Source of the DNA: Agrococcus sp. Marseille-P2731
GTDB taxonomy: Bacteria; Actinomycetota; Actinomycetes; Actinomycetales; Microbacteriaceae
Assembly: GCF_900117395.1 (NCBI RefSeq)
Contig: NZ_FPEG01000001.1
Span: forward strand, 580,192 to 644,191
Reading direction: 5' to 3'
Length of the DNA: 64,000 bases
The position numbers and the translations under genes were made by a program. Positions 34,146-43,049 of the stretch are shown piece by piece. Every line of letters starts with the position of its first letter. Within the stretch, counting starts at the first letter, position 1. Under the pieces are notes generated by a model. That model made no database searches and was not told the origin of the DNA. It saw only the letters and a program-made list of their open reading frames with translations.

Positions 34146-35441
34146 GGGGGCGGCTTCCAGAATTGTGCCGTTGTTCACGTCGGTGCGGCCGCCGTGCTCC
34201 CACCAGACGACGTGGTGCGCCTCGCACCAGGCGGCGGGGATGCCGCAGCCGCGCACGCGGCAGCCGCGATCGCGGACGGCCAGCGCCCGTCGCTGCGCGC
34301 GGGTGAAGAGCCGCTCGGCGCGGCCAAGCTCGAGCACGTGACCTTCGGCATCGACCACCGCTCGCTGGAGCGCCGCATGGCAGAGGAATCGGCCGATGGT
34401 CTCGATCGGCACGAGGTCGCCCGTGTGCTCGATCGTGAGCGTGCGATCCGTCGAGGGCCGGTCGTGCAGGTAGTCGCCGAATGCCTGGACGGTGCCGGTG
34501 AGCACCAGCACCGGAGGCTCGCCGGCGGCGACCGGGGCGTCGCCCGAGGCCGCGTGCGCCTGCACGAGCCCGACGAGCACGTCGTGGCGCTTCTGCTCCG
34601 GCGTGCGGTCGTCGAGCGGGGCCTCTTCCTCGAGCGGGTCACCGTCGCCTGCGTGAGGCACCTCGGCGCCGTCGACGTCGCAACCGGGCTCGCCGTCGTC
34701 GCGGAACGCGACGCGCACCCGCGGTGACAGGTAGGCATCCAGCAGCGACTTGATCGCGGCGGCGGCCTCTGGCGGGCAGACCATGCGCAGCTGCCACATG
34801 CCGTCCTCCTGCTGCCAGAGCTTGAGACTGCGCATCGCGCGCTGGCGCTCGGCAGAGGGGAGCACGCCGTCGGGGTCGAGGACCGCGACGTAGGCCCGTG
34901 CCTGCGTCACCAGCAGCTCTGGACCGAGCGGGGCGTGGGGGTCGGTCGCCGCGTCCACCAGCGCGCCCTCGGCCCACGCGAGGATCGCGAGGTCGGCGCG
35001 CGGCGAGGCAGGCTCGAGGTGGTCGACGATCGCCTGCGCCTGCGCCAGCGAGATCCCGGCAGCGTCGAAGGCCGCAGCGACCCTCGGGTACTTCGCGGCG
35101 ACGTCGCCGCCCGTGAGGCTCAGCTGCGGAGTCGTCAGCGCAGCCATCCGCAGCAGCGCCTGGGCCGCGCTGCCGCGGATGCCGAGCACGGCGGCGACCG
35201 CGGCCCGCGCGTGCCTGTGGCCCATCGTGCGGCAGAGCGCCTGGTCAGCGGGGCCGCGCGAGCGCTCCCCGAGCTCGCCGGCCAGCCGCACCTGCAGTGC
35301 GGTGAGCGTGCGGGAGAGCTCTGCCGCGTGACCGAGCACCGCGACGACCTCGCGATCGGTCATCGAGGCGAACGAGGGGGCCCCGGCGAGCAGCGCGCGA
35401 GCGGCGTCGGCTGCTGCCGCTACCTGCTCGATCCCCGTCAC
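33969..35441 (-). pseudogene. DUF222/HNH endonuclease, 5' part, interrupted by the element
   Basis: Starts at GTG behind AAGGAGCGCAG. Residues 1-423 are native: DUF222 domain (LAGELGERSRGPADQALC, LILAWAEGAL-type helices, VCPPEAAAAIKSLLDAYLSP) and the first HNH half (CRVRGCGIPAAWCEAHH, then WWEHGGRTDVNNG). After NNG the frame runs 67 codons through element DNA to a stop, so the His-containing second half is absent; it survives at 29823-30305. HNH proteins of this family are abundant in actinobacteria and of uncertain function; here the catalytic motif is split. Confidence 0.88.
34166..34173. repeat. Right attachment-site core (direct repeat 2)
   Basis: TGCCGTTG, matching 30299-30306. Flanks differ on both sides apart from these eight bases, as expected for attL/attR of a serine integrase. 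Confidence 0.7.
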
Positions 35442-35594
35442 CTGCGCTCCTTCGTTGCGAGCGATCCAGGCGGGGCCACTGACATCGCTCGAGCGCTGTG
35501 GAGGACCGGGATGCGCGCCCGGCCGAGCTCGAGCGCGCGCCGCGCGCCGCGCATCCGCCGCGCGCCGCGCATCCGCCGCGCCCATCGCGACGCA

Positions 35595-35632
35595 GCAGGG
35601 CCCCGCACCGAAGACCGGATGCGGGGCCCTGC
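35595..35632 (-). terminator. Terminator of the betaine transporter operon
   Basis: GCAGGGCCCCGCA (35595-35607) pairs over 13 bases with TGCGGGGCCCTGC (35620-35632) around a 12-base loop, 16 bp after the stop of the binding-protein gene. Confidence 0.8.
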
Positions 35633-35647
35633 GTCGAGCGGGAAGGA

Positions 35648-36565
35648 CTAGGACGTCGCCGTCAGCCCGTCGACGTACTCCTGGTTCTCAGAGATCCAGG
35701 TCTCGACGACCTCGGGGTAGTCGCTCGCCTCGACGTCGCTGTTGAACATCGCGTTCTCGAGCGAGAAGAGCAGCTCGGAGTCCATCGCGAACGCCTCGAG
35801 CCACGTCTGCAGCTGCGGGAAGTCGGCGTCGAAGCCGGCGCGGGCGATGGAGTGGATGCCCTCCGCCTCGCCGAGGGTGCCCTCGGGGTCCTCGAGGTCG
35901 CGGATGGCGAACTCGTCGTAGGCCCAGTGCGGGCGCCACAGCGTCACGACGACGTTGTCGCCGGCGTCGATGGCGGAGCTCAGCTCCGCGAGCATGGCGG
36001 GCGTCGACGAGGTCACGAACTCCATGCCCTCGAGGCCGTAGGTCGGGATGACCTCGTCCTGCGTCGCGGCGGTGAGGCCAGCGCCCGGCTCGATGCCGAC
36101 GATGCGGTTCCCGAACGCGTCGGCGTTGTCGGCGAGCTCCTCGATCGACGTGATGGGAGCATCCTCGTTGACCGCCATCGTGAGCACGGCGTCCTCGTTC
36201 CAGGCGCCGAGGTCGATCAGCTCTGCACCGAACTCCTCCATGTAGGAGGCGTGCGTCATGGGCAGCCAGCCGTCGAGCGCGACGTCGTAGTCGCCACCGG
36301 CGAGGCCCGCGAAGACGGGGCCCGCATCGGCGTACTCGAGCTCGACGTCGTAGCCCTGCTCCTCGAGGATCGCCTCCCACAGGTAGGAGACGGCCTCGCC
36401 CTCGGGCCAGCCGTTGAAGACGCCGATGGTCAGATCGGTCTGGTCGGTGGTCGCGGTGCCCTCGGTGCCCTCGGGTGCCTCGTCGTCGCCGGCTGCTGCG
36501 CAACCTGCGAGGGTGAGCGCGCCGACGGCGGCGATGGCCGCTCCGCGGATGAATCGCTTCTGCAT
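35648..36565 (-). CDS. Glycine betaine/choline-type substrate-binding lipoprotein
   Basis: A 305-residue ABC binding protein of the OpuAC/ProX type. Signal peptide with lipobox (VGALTLAGCAAA, Cys near residue 22) anchors it to the membrane, followed by an acidic linker. The two lobes carry aromatic and acidic residues typical of quaternary-amine cages (FNGWPEGEAVSYLWEAI, GWLPMTHASYMEEFG, TLWRPHWAYDEF). AGAGAGGA precedes the ATG. It is last in an ATPase-permease-binding-protein operon. Expected role: compatible-solute or choline uptake. Confidence 0.9.
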   Translation of the reverse strand: MQKRFIRGAAIAAVGALTLAGCAAAGDDEAPEGTEGTATTDQTDLTIGVFNGWPEGEAVSYLWEAILEEQGYDVELEYADAGPVFAGLAGGDYDVALDGWLPMTHASYMEEFGAELIDLGAWNEDAVLTMAVNEDAPITSIEELADNADAFGNRIVGIEPGAGLTAATQDEVIPTYGLEGMEFVTSSTPAMLAELSSAIDAGDNVVVTLWRPHWAYDEFAIRDLEDPEGTLGEAEGIHSIARAGFDADFPQLQTWLEAFAMDSELLFSLENAMFNSDVEASDYPEVVETWISENQEYVDGLTATS

Positions 36566-36599
36566 GCTGTGTCCTCTCTCGTTTCGTGTCATCTGTTCG

Positions 36600-37568
36600 T
36601 CAACGGCCGCTGGCGGCGGTCGCTTCGGTGTGTGGTGCGGCAGCGGGGATCGCCGCGGTCGAGACCGAGGGCATCCCCGTGCCCTTGACCTGCCGCGCGC
36701 CCCACGCGCGGGCTCGGTACTTGGCGATCGGGCTGTGGTCCTGCAGGCTTCCGAGCGAGTTCGTCAGGCGATCCAGCACGATCGCCAGGATCACGACCGA
36801 CAGGCCCGCCTCGGCGCCGAGCCCCACGTCGATGCGCTGCAGCGCCTGCACGATGGGCTGGCCGAGGCCTCCCGCACCGACCATCGCCGCGATCACGACC
36901 ATCGAGAGCGACAGCATGATGATCTGGTTGACGCCGGTCATGATCGTCGGCAGCGCGAGCGGCAGCTGGATCTGGCGCAGGATGCGGCCGGGTGAGGCCC
37001 CGAAGGCGGAGCCCGCCTCGACGATCTCCTTGTCGACCCCGCGGATGCCGAGCTCCGTCAGGCGCACGCCGGGCGCCATCGCGAACGCGATCGTCGCGAT
37101 GATGCCGGGCACGACGCCGACGCTGAACAGGATGATCGCGGGGATCAGGTAGACGAAGGCCGGCATCGTCTGCAGGAAGTCGAGCACCGGGCGCAGCAGC
37201 GCCGACACCGTGTCGTTGCGCGCCGCCCAGATGCCGAGCGGGATCGCGATCACGAGGGCGAAGCACGCGGCCACGAGCGTGAGTGCGAGGGTCGACATCG
37301 CGTTCTCCCACTGGTTCACGAGCACGATCACGAAGAGCCCGGCGACCGTCGCGACGCCCATCTTCCAACCTCGCACCGCGAACGCGAGCGCAGCCAGGAT
37401 GAGGATCATGACGAGCGCGGGCGGCTCGACGAGCAGCAGCTCGACGAAGTCGTAGAGCGCGAGCACGACCGTCTTGATGACGTCGAAGAGGATCGCCGCG
37501 TGGACGGTGACCCACGCGACGCCAGCCTCGACCCAGTCGCCGAGCGGCAGTCGAAGGTCATCGAGCAT
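36600..37568 (-). CDS. Glycine betaine/proline-type ABC permease
   Basis: A 322-residue inner-membrane subunit of the OpuAB/ProW class with about seven helices. The EAA loop is seen in GVDKEIVEAGSAFGASPGRI; the flanking PAFVYLIPAIILFSVGVVPG and SMVVIAAMVGAGGLGQPIV are highly characteristic. The C-terminal 40 residues are an Ala/Ser/Thr-rich tail without helices. It overlaps the ATPase gene by 11 bp upstream. Confidence 0.93.
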   Translation of the reverse strand: MLDDLRLPLGDWVEAGVAWVTVHAAILFDVIKTVVLALYDFVELLLVEPPALVMILILAALAFAVRGWKMGVATVAGLFVIVLVNQWENAMSTLALTLVAACFALVIAIPLGIWAARNDTVSALLRPVLDFLQTMPAFVYLIPAIILFSVGVVPGIIATIAFAMAPGVRLTELGIRGVDKEIVEAGSAFGASPGRILRQIQLPLALPTIMTGVNQIIMLSLSMVVIAAMVGAGGLGQPIVQALQRIDVGLGAEAGLSVVILAIVLDRLTNSLGSLQDHSPIAKYRARAWGARQVKGTGMPSVSTAAIPAAAPHTEATAASGR

Positions 37569-38874
37569 CGCGCACCTCCGTGGCGTCGAGGGTCTGCGTG
37601 ACGAGCGCCGAGTCGACCGCCGGCGGCAGGTCGATCACGTTCAGCTCACTGGTGTTGGTCGAGACGTTGCCCAGAGCCGCGAGCAGCAGCACGCGCGGGA
37701 TGACGCCCTGCAGCCGGCCGTCGTCGCCAACGACGGCGATCGGCAGGCCGCTGGTGATGGCGAGCTCCGGCAGGTCGGCGAGGCTCGCATCGGGGCCGAC
37801 GCGCGGCACCTCGGCGTCGACGAGGTCGGTGAGGTCCCGCGTGCCGCGCTGCACGGCGCGCAGGACGTCGCGATCGGTGACCGCGCCGAGCACGGTGCGG
37901 CCCGGGCCGAGCACGAGCAGCGTCGACGTCTGCAGGTCGCGCATGATCTTGAGCGCGCCGCGCGGGCCCACGGTGATGGGCACGGATGCGGCGGGCGGCT
38001 CCATCACGCTGGATGCCGTGAGCACGCGGGTGCGGTCGACGTCCTGCACGAACTGGGCGACGTAGTCGTTGGCCGGGTCGGTGAGGATGTCCTCGGGCGT
38101 ACCGATCTGCACGATGCGCCCGTCGCGCATGACGGCGATGCGGTCGCCGAGGAACATCGCCTCGTTGAGGTCGTGCGTGATGAAGACGATCGTCTTGCCG
38201 AGCTCTGCCTGCAGCTCGACGAGCTGCTCCTGCATCTCGCGGCGGATGAGCGGGTCGAGCGCGCTGAACGCCTCGTCCATGAGCAGCACGGGCGTGTCGG
38301 CGCAGAGCGCGCGGGCGATGCCGACGCGCTGCTGCATGCCGCCGGAGAGCTCGCTCGGCAGCCGCTGCTCCCAGCCGGAGAGGCCGACGCGCTCGACGAC
38401 GTCGCGGGCGAGGCGCAGTCGCTCGGCGCGGTCGACGCCCTGGATCTCGAGGCCGTAGGCGACGTTCTCGAGCACCGTGCGGTGGGGGAGCAGCGCGAAG
38501 TGCTGGAACACCATCGACACCTGCGAGCGGCGCACGGCGCGCAGCCGCTTCGGCTCGATGCCGGTGACGCGCTCGCCGTCGATCTCGACCGAGCCGGCCG
38601 TCGCATCCAGCAGCCCGTTGAGCATGCGGATCAGCGTCGACTTGCCAGAGCCCGAGAGCCCCATCACCACGAAGATCTCGCCGCGGCGCACCTCGAAGGA
38701 GGCATCGATCACCGCTGCGGTGCCGAGCTTGGCGACCTCGTCGCGGGTGGCGCCCTGCGCCAGCCGCTCGGCTGCCTCTCGGCCGCGTCGGCCGAACACC
38801 TTGGTGAGGTGCTCGACGCGCACGGCGATGTCATCGACGACGGATGGGTCGTCGGTCGCGCGGGGTCCGCTCAC
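37558..38874 (-). CDS. Glycine betaine/proline-type ABC ATPase with CBS domains
   Basis: A 438-residue ATPase of the OpuAA/ProV class. Walker A GLSGSGKSTL near residue 71, signature LSGGMQQRVGIARAL, Walker B VLLMDEAFSALD. The N-terminal extension (REAAERLAQGATRDEVAKLG) is the one typical of ProV, and the C-terminal 140 residues form a tandem CBS module, which in OpuA senses ionic strength or cyclic di-AMP. The GTG follows AGGAG. First gene of the operon. Confidence 0.94.
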   Translation of the reverse strand: MSGPRATDDPSVVDDIAVRVEHLTKVFGRRGREAAERLAQGATRDEVAKLGTAAVIDASFEVRRGEIFVVMGLSGSGKSTLIRMLNGLLDATAGSVEIDGERVTGIEPKRLRAVRRSQVSMVFQHFALLPHRTVLENVAYGLEIQGVDRAERLRLARDVVERVGLSGWEQRLPSELSGGMQQRVGIARALCADTPVLLMDEAFSALDPLIRREMQEQLVELQAELGKTIVFITHDLNEAMFLGDRIAVMRDGRIVQIGTPEDILTDPANDYVAQFVQDVDRTRVLTASSVMEPPAASVPITVGPRGALKIMRDLQTSTLLVLGPGRTVLGAVTDRDVLRAVQRGTRDLTDLVDAEVPRVGPDASLADLPELAITSGLPIAVVGDDGRLQGVIPRVLLLAALGNVSTNTSELNVIDLPPAVDSALVTQTLDATEVRDAR

Positions 38875-39216
38875 GTTCGCTCCTGTCGCCCCGGAAGGGG
38901 CTCAGTCGTGGACGGGTGCAGCCGCGCGGGCGTGTTCGTCTGCCGTTCTCGCACGAGTCCCCTCGTTCGCGAAGCGGCACCATACGCTCGCCGACGGGAG
39001 GGTCGGCGAGCGCGTCCTTGTGTGGACGCGGTCGGCCAGGGCAGTCGACCGCGTGATTCCCAGGCTACCGAGCGCCAGAAGCAGGGATTCTTGCTCCGGG
39101 CCTCGCGCCGCTCGAGATCCGCAGGAACACGCGGATGCCGTGCTTCCGCACGGCGGGGATCGTAACGACTTCGTTATGGCTTGGGGGACAAGAAGTCGAG
39201 GATCAGTACGACGAGT
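38875..39216. other. Upstream region of the betaine transporter operon
   Basis: 342 bp without a convincing gene. The part nearest 39160-39190 is AT-richer and holds a perfect 6-2-6 palindrome, TAACGA-CT-TCGTTA (39163-39176), next to a minus-strand TACGAT hexamer (39159-39164): a plausible regulated promoter giving a long 5' leader of about 280 bases. Nothing else recognised. Confidence 0.45.
39163..39176. promoter_or_regulatory. Palindromic candidate operator of the betaine operon
   Basis: TAACGACTTCGTTA, perfect inverted repeat with a 2-base centre, overlapping a possible -10 (TACGAT on the minus strand). Confidence 0.4.
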
Positions 39217-39855
39217 TCACTGCCACCAGGGCCGCTCGCGCTGCGCTGCGCGCCGCTTCGCCTCGAGCTCGGCCATCTGCTCGTGACGCTCACCGATCTC
39301 GTGGATCGCCGACACGCAGCACTTGACGAGCGCATCCAGATCCTCGGCCTCGTGCCGCCTGGCCGCACCGATGACGATGGCGGCGCAGGCCTCGGCGTCG
39401 CCCGCGGCATCGTGGTGCTGGAAGTCGTCGAAGCCCGCCGCGAGCGCCGCGACCGGCAGGCGGTAGGACTCGAGAGCGTAGGTCTTGCGGGCGATGCGGA
39501 GCGAGTCGGTCCAGCGCATGTCGGGGACCGGCAGGCGCGAAGCCTTCGCCGCGGCGCGCATGACGCCCTTGTCGAAGCCGGCGTTGTGCGCGACGTAGAC
39601 GTCGTCGCCACCGAAGTCGAGGATGCGCTCCTGCGCCTCGGTCCAGCCGGGCGCGTCGAAGACCTGGTGCGGCTGGATCCCGTGGATCCGGATGTTCCAC
39701 TCCCAGAACTCGTCGTAGGGGGCGGGCGGCTGGATCAGCGTCGACCAGCGGTCGACGACGAGGCCCCCGCGCACCTTCACCAGGCCCACCGCGCAGGCCG
39801 ATGCGGCGTTGCCGTTGGCGGTCTCGAAATCGATCGCGGTGAAGTCGAGCGCCAT
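39217..39855 (-). CDS. DEDDh 3'-5' exonuclease (DNA polymerase III epsilon-like)
   Basis: A 212-residue exonuclease-fold protein. Exo I is FTAIDFETAN (D9, E11), Exo II VAHNAGFDKGVM, Exo III HHDAAGDAEACA with the His of the DEDDh type. No C-terminal helicase, BRCT or UvrC-like domain follows, only a basic Gln/Arg-rich tail. It is therefore a stand-alone proofreading-like or oligonucleotide exonuclease; the substrate is open. RBS GGAGG before the ATG. Confidence 0.88.
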   Translation of the reverse strand: MALDFTAIDFETANGNAASACAVGLVKVRGGLVVDRWSTLIQPPAPYDEFWEWNIRIHGIQPHQVFDAPGWTEAQERILDFGGDDVYVAHNAGFDKGVMRAAAKASRLPVPDMRWTDSLRIARKTYALESYRLPVAALAAGFDDFQHHDAAGDAEACAAIVIGAARRHEAEDLDALVKCCVSAIHEIGERHEQMAELEAKRRAAQRERPWWQ

Positions 39856-39925
39856 GCCGACCATCCTCCCAGAGCGCACCAACACGCCTGGCCGCGCCGG
39901 CGCATCCGTCTGCCAGCATTGACGC

Positions 39926-40297
39926 ATGGCAAACCCCACGCTCGACGCCCTGCACGCCATCGACGCCACCGATCACGCGGGTGCGTGGTCGCTCGTGCGC
40001 GAGGCAGAGCTCGTGGTGCCGGCCGTGGTCGAGGATCCCCGCGATCCGGGCTCCGGCAAGTTCCTGGTGCTCCCGCATCGCGACATGCAGCTGGTCGTCG
40101 CGTTCACCGCGACCGACCGCATCGGAGGCTTCGCGACGCGCACGCGCAAGCACCTGCGGCTCACGGGCGCGGAGCTCGCCGCCGCGATCCCCGCGGGGCA
40201 CGCGATCGTGCTCGACCCGGGCCACGACGACGGGCGCGTCTTCCTGCCGGAGGTCATCGCCGCCGACGCGGCAGCTGACCAGACGCCCGACGCCTGA
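39926..40297 (+). CDS. SseB N-terminal domain-like protein
   Basis: A 123-residue cytosolic protein resembling the SseB N-terminal family (FLVLPHRDMQLVVAFTATDR, then LTGAELAAAIPAGHAIVLDP). The biochemical role of the actinobacterial members is unknown. A CAGCAT box six bases before the ATG fits a leaderless promoter. Divergent from the exonuclease gene. Confidence 0.7.
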   Translation: MANPTLDALHAIDATDHAGAWSLVREAELVVPAVVEDPRDPGSGKFLVLPHRDMQLVVAFTATDRIGGFATRTRKHLRLTGAELAAAIPAGHAIVLDPGHDDGRVFLPEVIAADAAADQTPDA

Positions 40298-40367
40298 CCC
40301 ATCCGGCGCCGGCGTGCGGATGCCCGCGGCTGGTGATCGCCGGCGAGTGAGCGACTCCCCGCCGGGA

Positions 40368-40841
40368 CTACGAGCAGGCGCCGACGAGCTCCGTGCGGTC
40401 GACGGCGCTCGAGACCGCCTCGAGCGCGGTGATGGCGCTCACGACGTTCGTGTCGACGACGACCTCGGTCGCGGGAGAGCGGCCGTAGCTCACGAAGGTC
40501 CAGACCGACTCCTCCTGGGCAACCTCGAGCCAGTGCACCTCGCTGTCGATCCCGACCTGGATGCCGGTGCAGCGCTGGGTGGACGGCGCGGGCTCCGGCA
40601 TGCCGCAGCGCAGCGTCATCGCGCTCGGGTCGCCCCACGCCGCGGTGCCCTGCGAGCTCGTGTCGCGGCGCTCGAGCGGGTCTGGGAGGCTCTCGTCACC
40701 GATGACCGGCGGCAGCGAGACGATGACTCCGGCGCATCCTGGGTCAGCGGCCTCGTCGGCCACCGGCAGCGACACGGTGCTCGCGCAGCCGGTCAGCGCG
40801 AGCAGCGCCACGGCGGCGGCGAGGATGCGGAGGCGGGGCAC
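40368..40841 (-). CDS. DUF3515 family lipoprotein
   Basis: A 157-residue secreted lipoprotein: signal peptide with lipobox LALTGCAS (Cys about residue 19) and a domain with paired Cys (GCAGVIV, LRCGMPEP, QRCTGIQV) and a C-terminal Cys, matching DUF3515, a family found next to thiL in actinobacteria. Function unknown. GTG start six bases after TAGGCT (40848-40853, minus strand): leaderless, divergent from thiL. Confidence 0.85.
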   Translation of the reverse strand: MPRLRILAAAVALLALTGCASTVSLPVADEAADPGCAGVIVSLPPVIGDESLPDPLERRDTSSQGTAAWGDPSAMTLRCGMPEPAPSTQRCTGIQVGIDSEVHWLEVAQEESVWTFVSYGRSPATEVVVDTNVVSAITALEAVSSAVDRTELVGACS

Positions 40842-40847
40842 CGGACG

Positions 40848-40921
40848 AGCCTACCGAGGCGAAGCGCGGCCAGTGCCGCGCGGCCCGTGCCGAGCGAGCG
40901 CCGCCGCCCGGCGGCTAGCGT
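40848..40921. promoter_or_regulatory. Divergent leaderless promoters, DUF3515 and thiL
   Basis: Minus-strand TAGGCT (40848-40853) lies six bases from the DUF3515 GTG; plus-strand TAGCGT (40916-40921) lies seven bases from the thiL ATG. Confidence 0.55.
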
Positions 40922-40928
40922 TGCGAGC

Positions 40929-41933
40929 ATGGACGACCCCACGCTGCACGAGGCCGGCGAGCTCGAGGCGCTCCGACGCTTCCTGCCGCTGCTGCCGGCC
41001 GGCGACGTCACCGACGTGGGCCCGGGCGACGACGCCGCGGTCGTGCGCGCGCCCGACGGCCGCTTCGTCGTCACGACCGACACGATGCTCGAGGGCGCCG
41101 ACTTCCGCCTCTCGTGGTCGAGCTGGCACGACCTCGGCTGGAAGGCCGTCGCGACGAACCTCATCGACGTCGCCGCGATGGGGGCGCGCCCGACCTCGCT
41201 CGTGGTGGCGCTCGCGGTCGCGCCGTCGACGCGGGTGTCGGCCCTCGAGGCCTTCGCGCGCGGGCTCGCTGACGCGATCGCCGCCATGGCCCCCGGCTGC
41301 GGCGTCGTCGGGGGCGATCTCGGCACTGCGCCGCACGCGACGATCGCGGTGACGGCCTTCGGCGACCTCGGCGGCCGCGCGCCCGTGCTGCGCTCAGGGG
41401 CACGGGTGGCGGATGCGGTGTGGTGCGTCGGCGGGCTCGGACTGGCCGCGACGGGGCTGCGGCGGCTCTTCGCCGAGGCCCACGGCGAGGGCGCCGAGCC
41501 GGCGAGCGAGGCGACCGCGCGCCTGCGCGCCGGCTCGCACGGGCGTGCGGTGGATGCGCAGCTCGCGCCCGTCTCGCCCGTCGCCGCGGGCACGATGCTC
41601 GCCGACCTCGGCGCCACCGCGATGCTCGACGTCTCCGACGGGCTCGCGCTGGATGCCGCTCGCATCGCCCGCGCATCCGGGGTGCGGATCGCGCTCGAGT
41701 CAGCCGCCGTCGACGCCGCCTCGCCGGGCGCCGAGCGCTCGGCGGCGCTGCACGGCGGTGAGGATCACGCGCTGCTCGTGACCCTGCCCGCGGGCGTCGA
41801 GCCTCCCGCCGTGCTCGCGGGGCAGCCGGTGCGCCGGCTGGGCGTCGTCGAGGCGGCGACCGACGGCATCGGGTCGGTGGCGCTCGACGGCGAGCCGCTC
41901 GATGCGCGCGGCTGGGACCCCTACCGGGCCTGA
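40929..41933 (+). CDS. thiL: Thiamine-monophosphate kinase
   Basis: ATP-dependent phosphorylation of thiamine monophosphate to thiamine diphosphate. The 334-residue AIR-synthase-fold protein has VGPGDDAAVV near residue 31, TTDTMLEGADFRL, WKAVATNLIDVAAMGA, GVVGGDLG and the C-terminal MLDVSDGLALDAARIA. Slightly acidic N-terminus (GELEALRRFLPLL) is typical. No thiamine riboswitch was seen in the short leaderless upstream region. Confidence 0.95.
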   Translation: MDDPTLHEAGELEALRRFLPLLPAGDVTDVGPGDDAAVVRAPDGRFVVTTDTMLEGADFRLSWSSWHDLGWKAVATNLIDVAAMGARPTSLVVALAVAPSTRVSALEAFARGLADAIAAMAPGCGVVGGDLGTAPHATIAVTAFGDLGGRAPVLRSGARVADAVWCVGGLGLAATGLRRLFAEAHGEGAEPASEATARLRAGSHGRAVDAQLAPVSPVAAGTMLADLGATAMLDVSDGLALDAARIARASGVRIALESAAVDAASPGAERSAALHGGEDHALLVTLPAGVEPPAVLAGQPVRRLGVVEAATDGIGSVALDGEPLDARGWDPYRA

Positions 41934-41934
41934 G

Positions 41935-42447
41935 TCAGACCGCTGCGCGCGGCGCGCTCGCGACCTGGAGGGCGAGCGTCATGAAGGTGCTGTTGGGGTC
42001 GGGCCGGTAGGCGCCGAACGGCTCGCACTCGACGAACCCGTGCTTCGCGTAGAGCGCTCGCGCGGGCGCGAAGAACGGCTGGCTGCCGGTCTCGAGCGAG
42101 ACGCGGCCGACGGAGCGCGACCGGGCGTCAGCGAGCGCGTGCAGCAGCAGCGTCGACGCGATGCCCGCGCCGCGCCGCGCCGGGTCGGTGCGCATGCTCT
42201 TGAGCTCCTCGTGCCCGGGCTCGACCGAGGCGAGCGCGCCCGTGCCGACCAGCGCGCCGTCCGGTGCGCGCGCCACCCAGAGCCGCACGCCGTCGCGCTG
42301 CAGGCCGGTGAGGTCGAGCGCGTGCTGGCTGCACGCGGGCGCCGTCGGTGCGAGGTCGTCGAGGTGCGCCTGCAGGAACGCTGCGAGCGCGGCGTCCTCG
42401 AAGTCGGCCCGCGCGATCTGCAGCGCCGTCGCCGCGTGCGCCGTCAC
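41935..42447 (-). CDS. GNAT N-acetyltransferase
   Basis: A 170-residue GNAT protein with the acetyl-CoA loop in RTDPARRGAGIASTLL and the C-terminal FFAPARALYAKHGF beta-bulge region. Substrate not identifiable. GTG start overlaps the rsmD stop (GTGA), so both are translated from one transcript; its stop nearly touches the thiL stop (one base apart). Confidence 0.85.
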   Translation of the reverse strand: MTAHAATALQIARADFEDAALAAFLQAHLDDLAPTAPACSQHALDLTGLQRDGVRLWVARAPDGALVGTGALASVEPGHEELKSMRTDPARRGAGIASTLLLHALADARSRSVGRVSLETGSQPFFAPARALYAKHGFVECEPFGAYRPDPNSTFMTLALQVASAPRAAV

Positions 42448-43043
42448 GGAGCCGGCGCCGACTCGGGGCGCGCCGCGTCGGCGGCGGTGCCGGTGGTCGC
42501 GAGGTAGTGCAGCCTCGTGTCGCCGTAGTCGCGGGTGCGCTCGACCTCGAGGTCACCGGGCGGCTCGAGCGCGCCGGCCTTGCGCGCCCGCTCGACGACG
42601 ACCGTCGCTGGGTGCTGCAGCAGCGGCGCCAGCTCGGCGAGCACAGCGGTGAGCTCATCGTCGCCGAGGTCGTAGGGCGGGTCGACGAAGACCAGGTCGA
42701 AGGTGCGCGCCGAGCGCTGCAGGAAGGTGCGCACGGCCGCCGGCTCGACGAGTGCCCGCACGGCGCCCGCCTTCGCGACCGTCTCGGCGTTCCGCTGCGC
42801 GATCTTCGCGGCGCCCTTGTCGCGCTCCACGAGCACGACCGACTCGGCGCCCCGGCTCGCTGCCTCGAGCCCGAGCGCACCGGAGCCCGCGAACAGGTCG
42901 AGCACGAGCGCGCCATCGCACAGGCTCCGCGCGTCCAGCGCGCTGAAGATCGCCTCCCGCACCCGCTCAGAGGTCGGCCTGGTGCCCCGCACCGGCACGA
43001 GCAGCCGTGCGCCGCCTGCGAGGCCTCCGATGATCCGCGTCAT
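42444..43043 (-). CDS. rsmD: 16S rRNA (guanine966-N2)-methyltransferase
   Basis: Methylates G966 of 16S rRNA using S-adenosylmethionine. The 199-residue protein starts MTRIIGGLAGGARL, the typical RsmD start, with the SAM motif LDLFAGSGALGLEAASRG near residue 50 and the catalytic VDPPYDLGD near residue 120. The frame is open upstream, but homology begins at this ATG. Divergent from recG across a strikingly symmetrical promoter region. Confidence 0.93.
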   Translation of the reverse strand: MTRIIGGLAGGARLLVPVRGTRPTSERVREAIFSALDARSLCDGALVLDLFAGSGALGLEAASRGAESVVLVERDKGAAKIAQRNAETVAKAGAVRALVEPAAVRTFLQRSARTFDLVFVDPPYDLGDDELTAVLAELAPLLQHPATVVVERARKAGALEPPGDLEVERTRDYGDTRLHYLATTGTAADAARPESAPAP

Positions 43044-43049
43044 GCCCAC

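Larger units (their letters stand above)
30299..34173. mobile_element. Small integrative element inside a DUF222/HNH gene
   Basis: Flanked by the 8-bp direct repeat TGCCGTTG; the distance between repeats is 3,867 bp, a multiple of three. Removing it joins ...TDVNNG to ...ILLCNYYH and restores one 583-codon frame. It carries a serine recombinase (frameshifted), a small unknown protein, a HUH-type Rep protein and a membrane cargo protein. The cargo part is clearly poorer in GC than its surroundings. Known precedent: the mycobacterial element phiRv1 uses a serine integrase to enter 13E12-repeat (DUF222/HNH) genes. Confidence 0.85.

Noticed and set aside
40929..41933. Thiamine riboswitch ahead of thiL
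   Set aside because: The transcript appears leaderless, with only 87 bp between divergent genes and no recognisable conserved elements.
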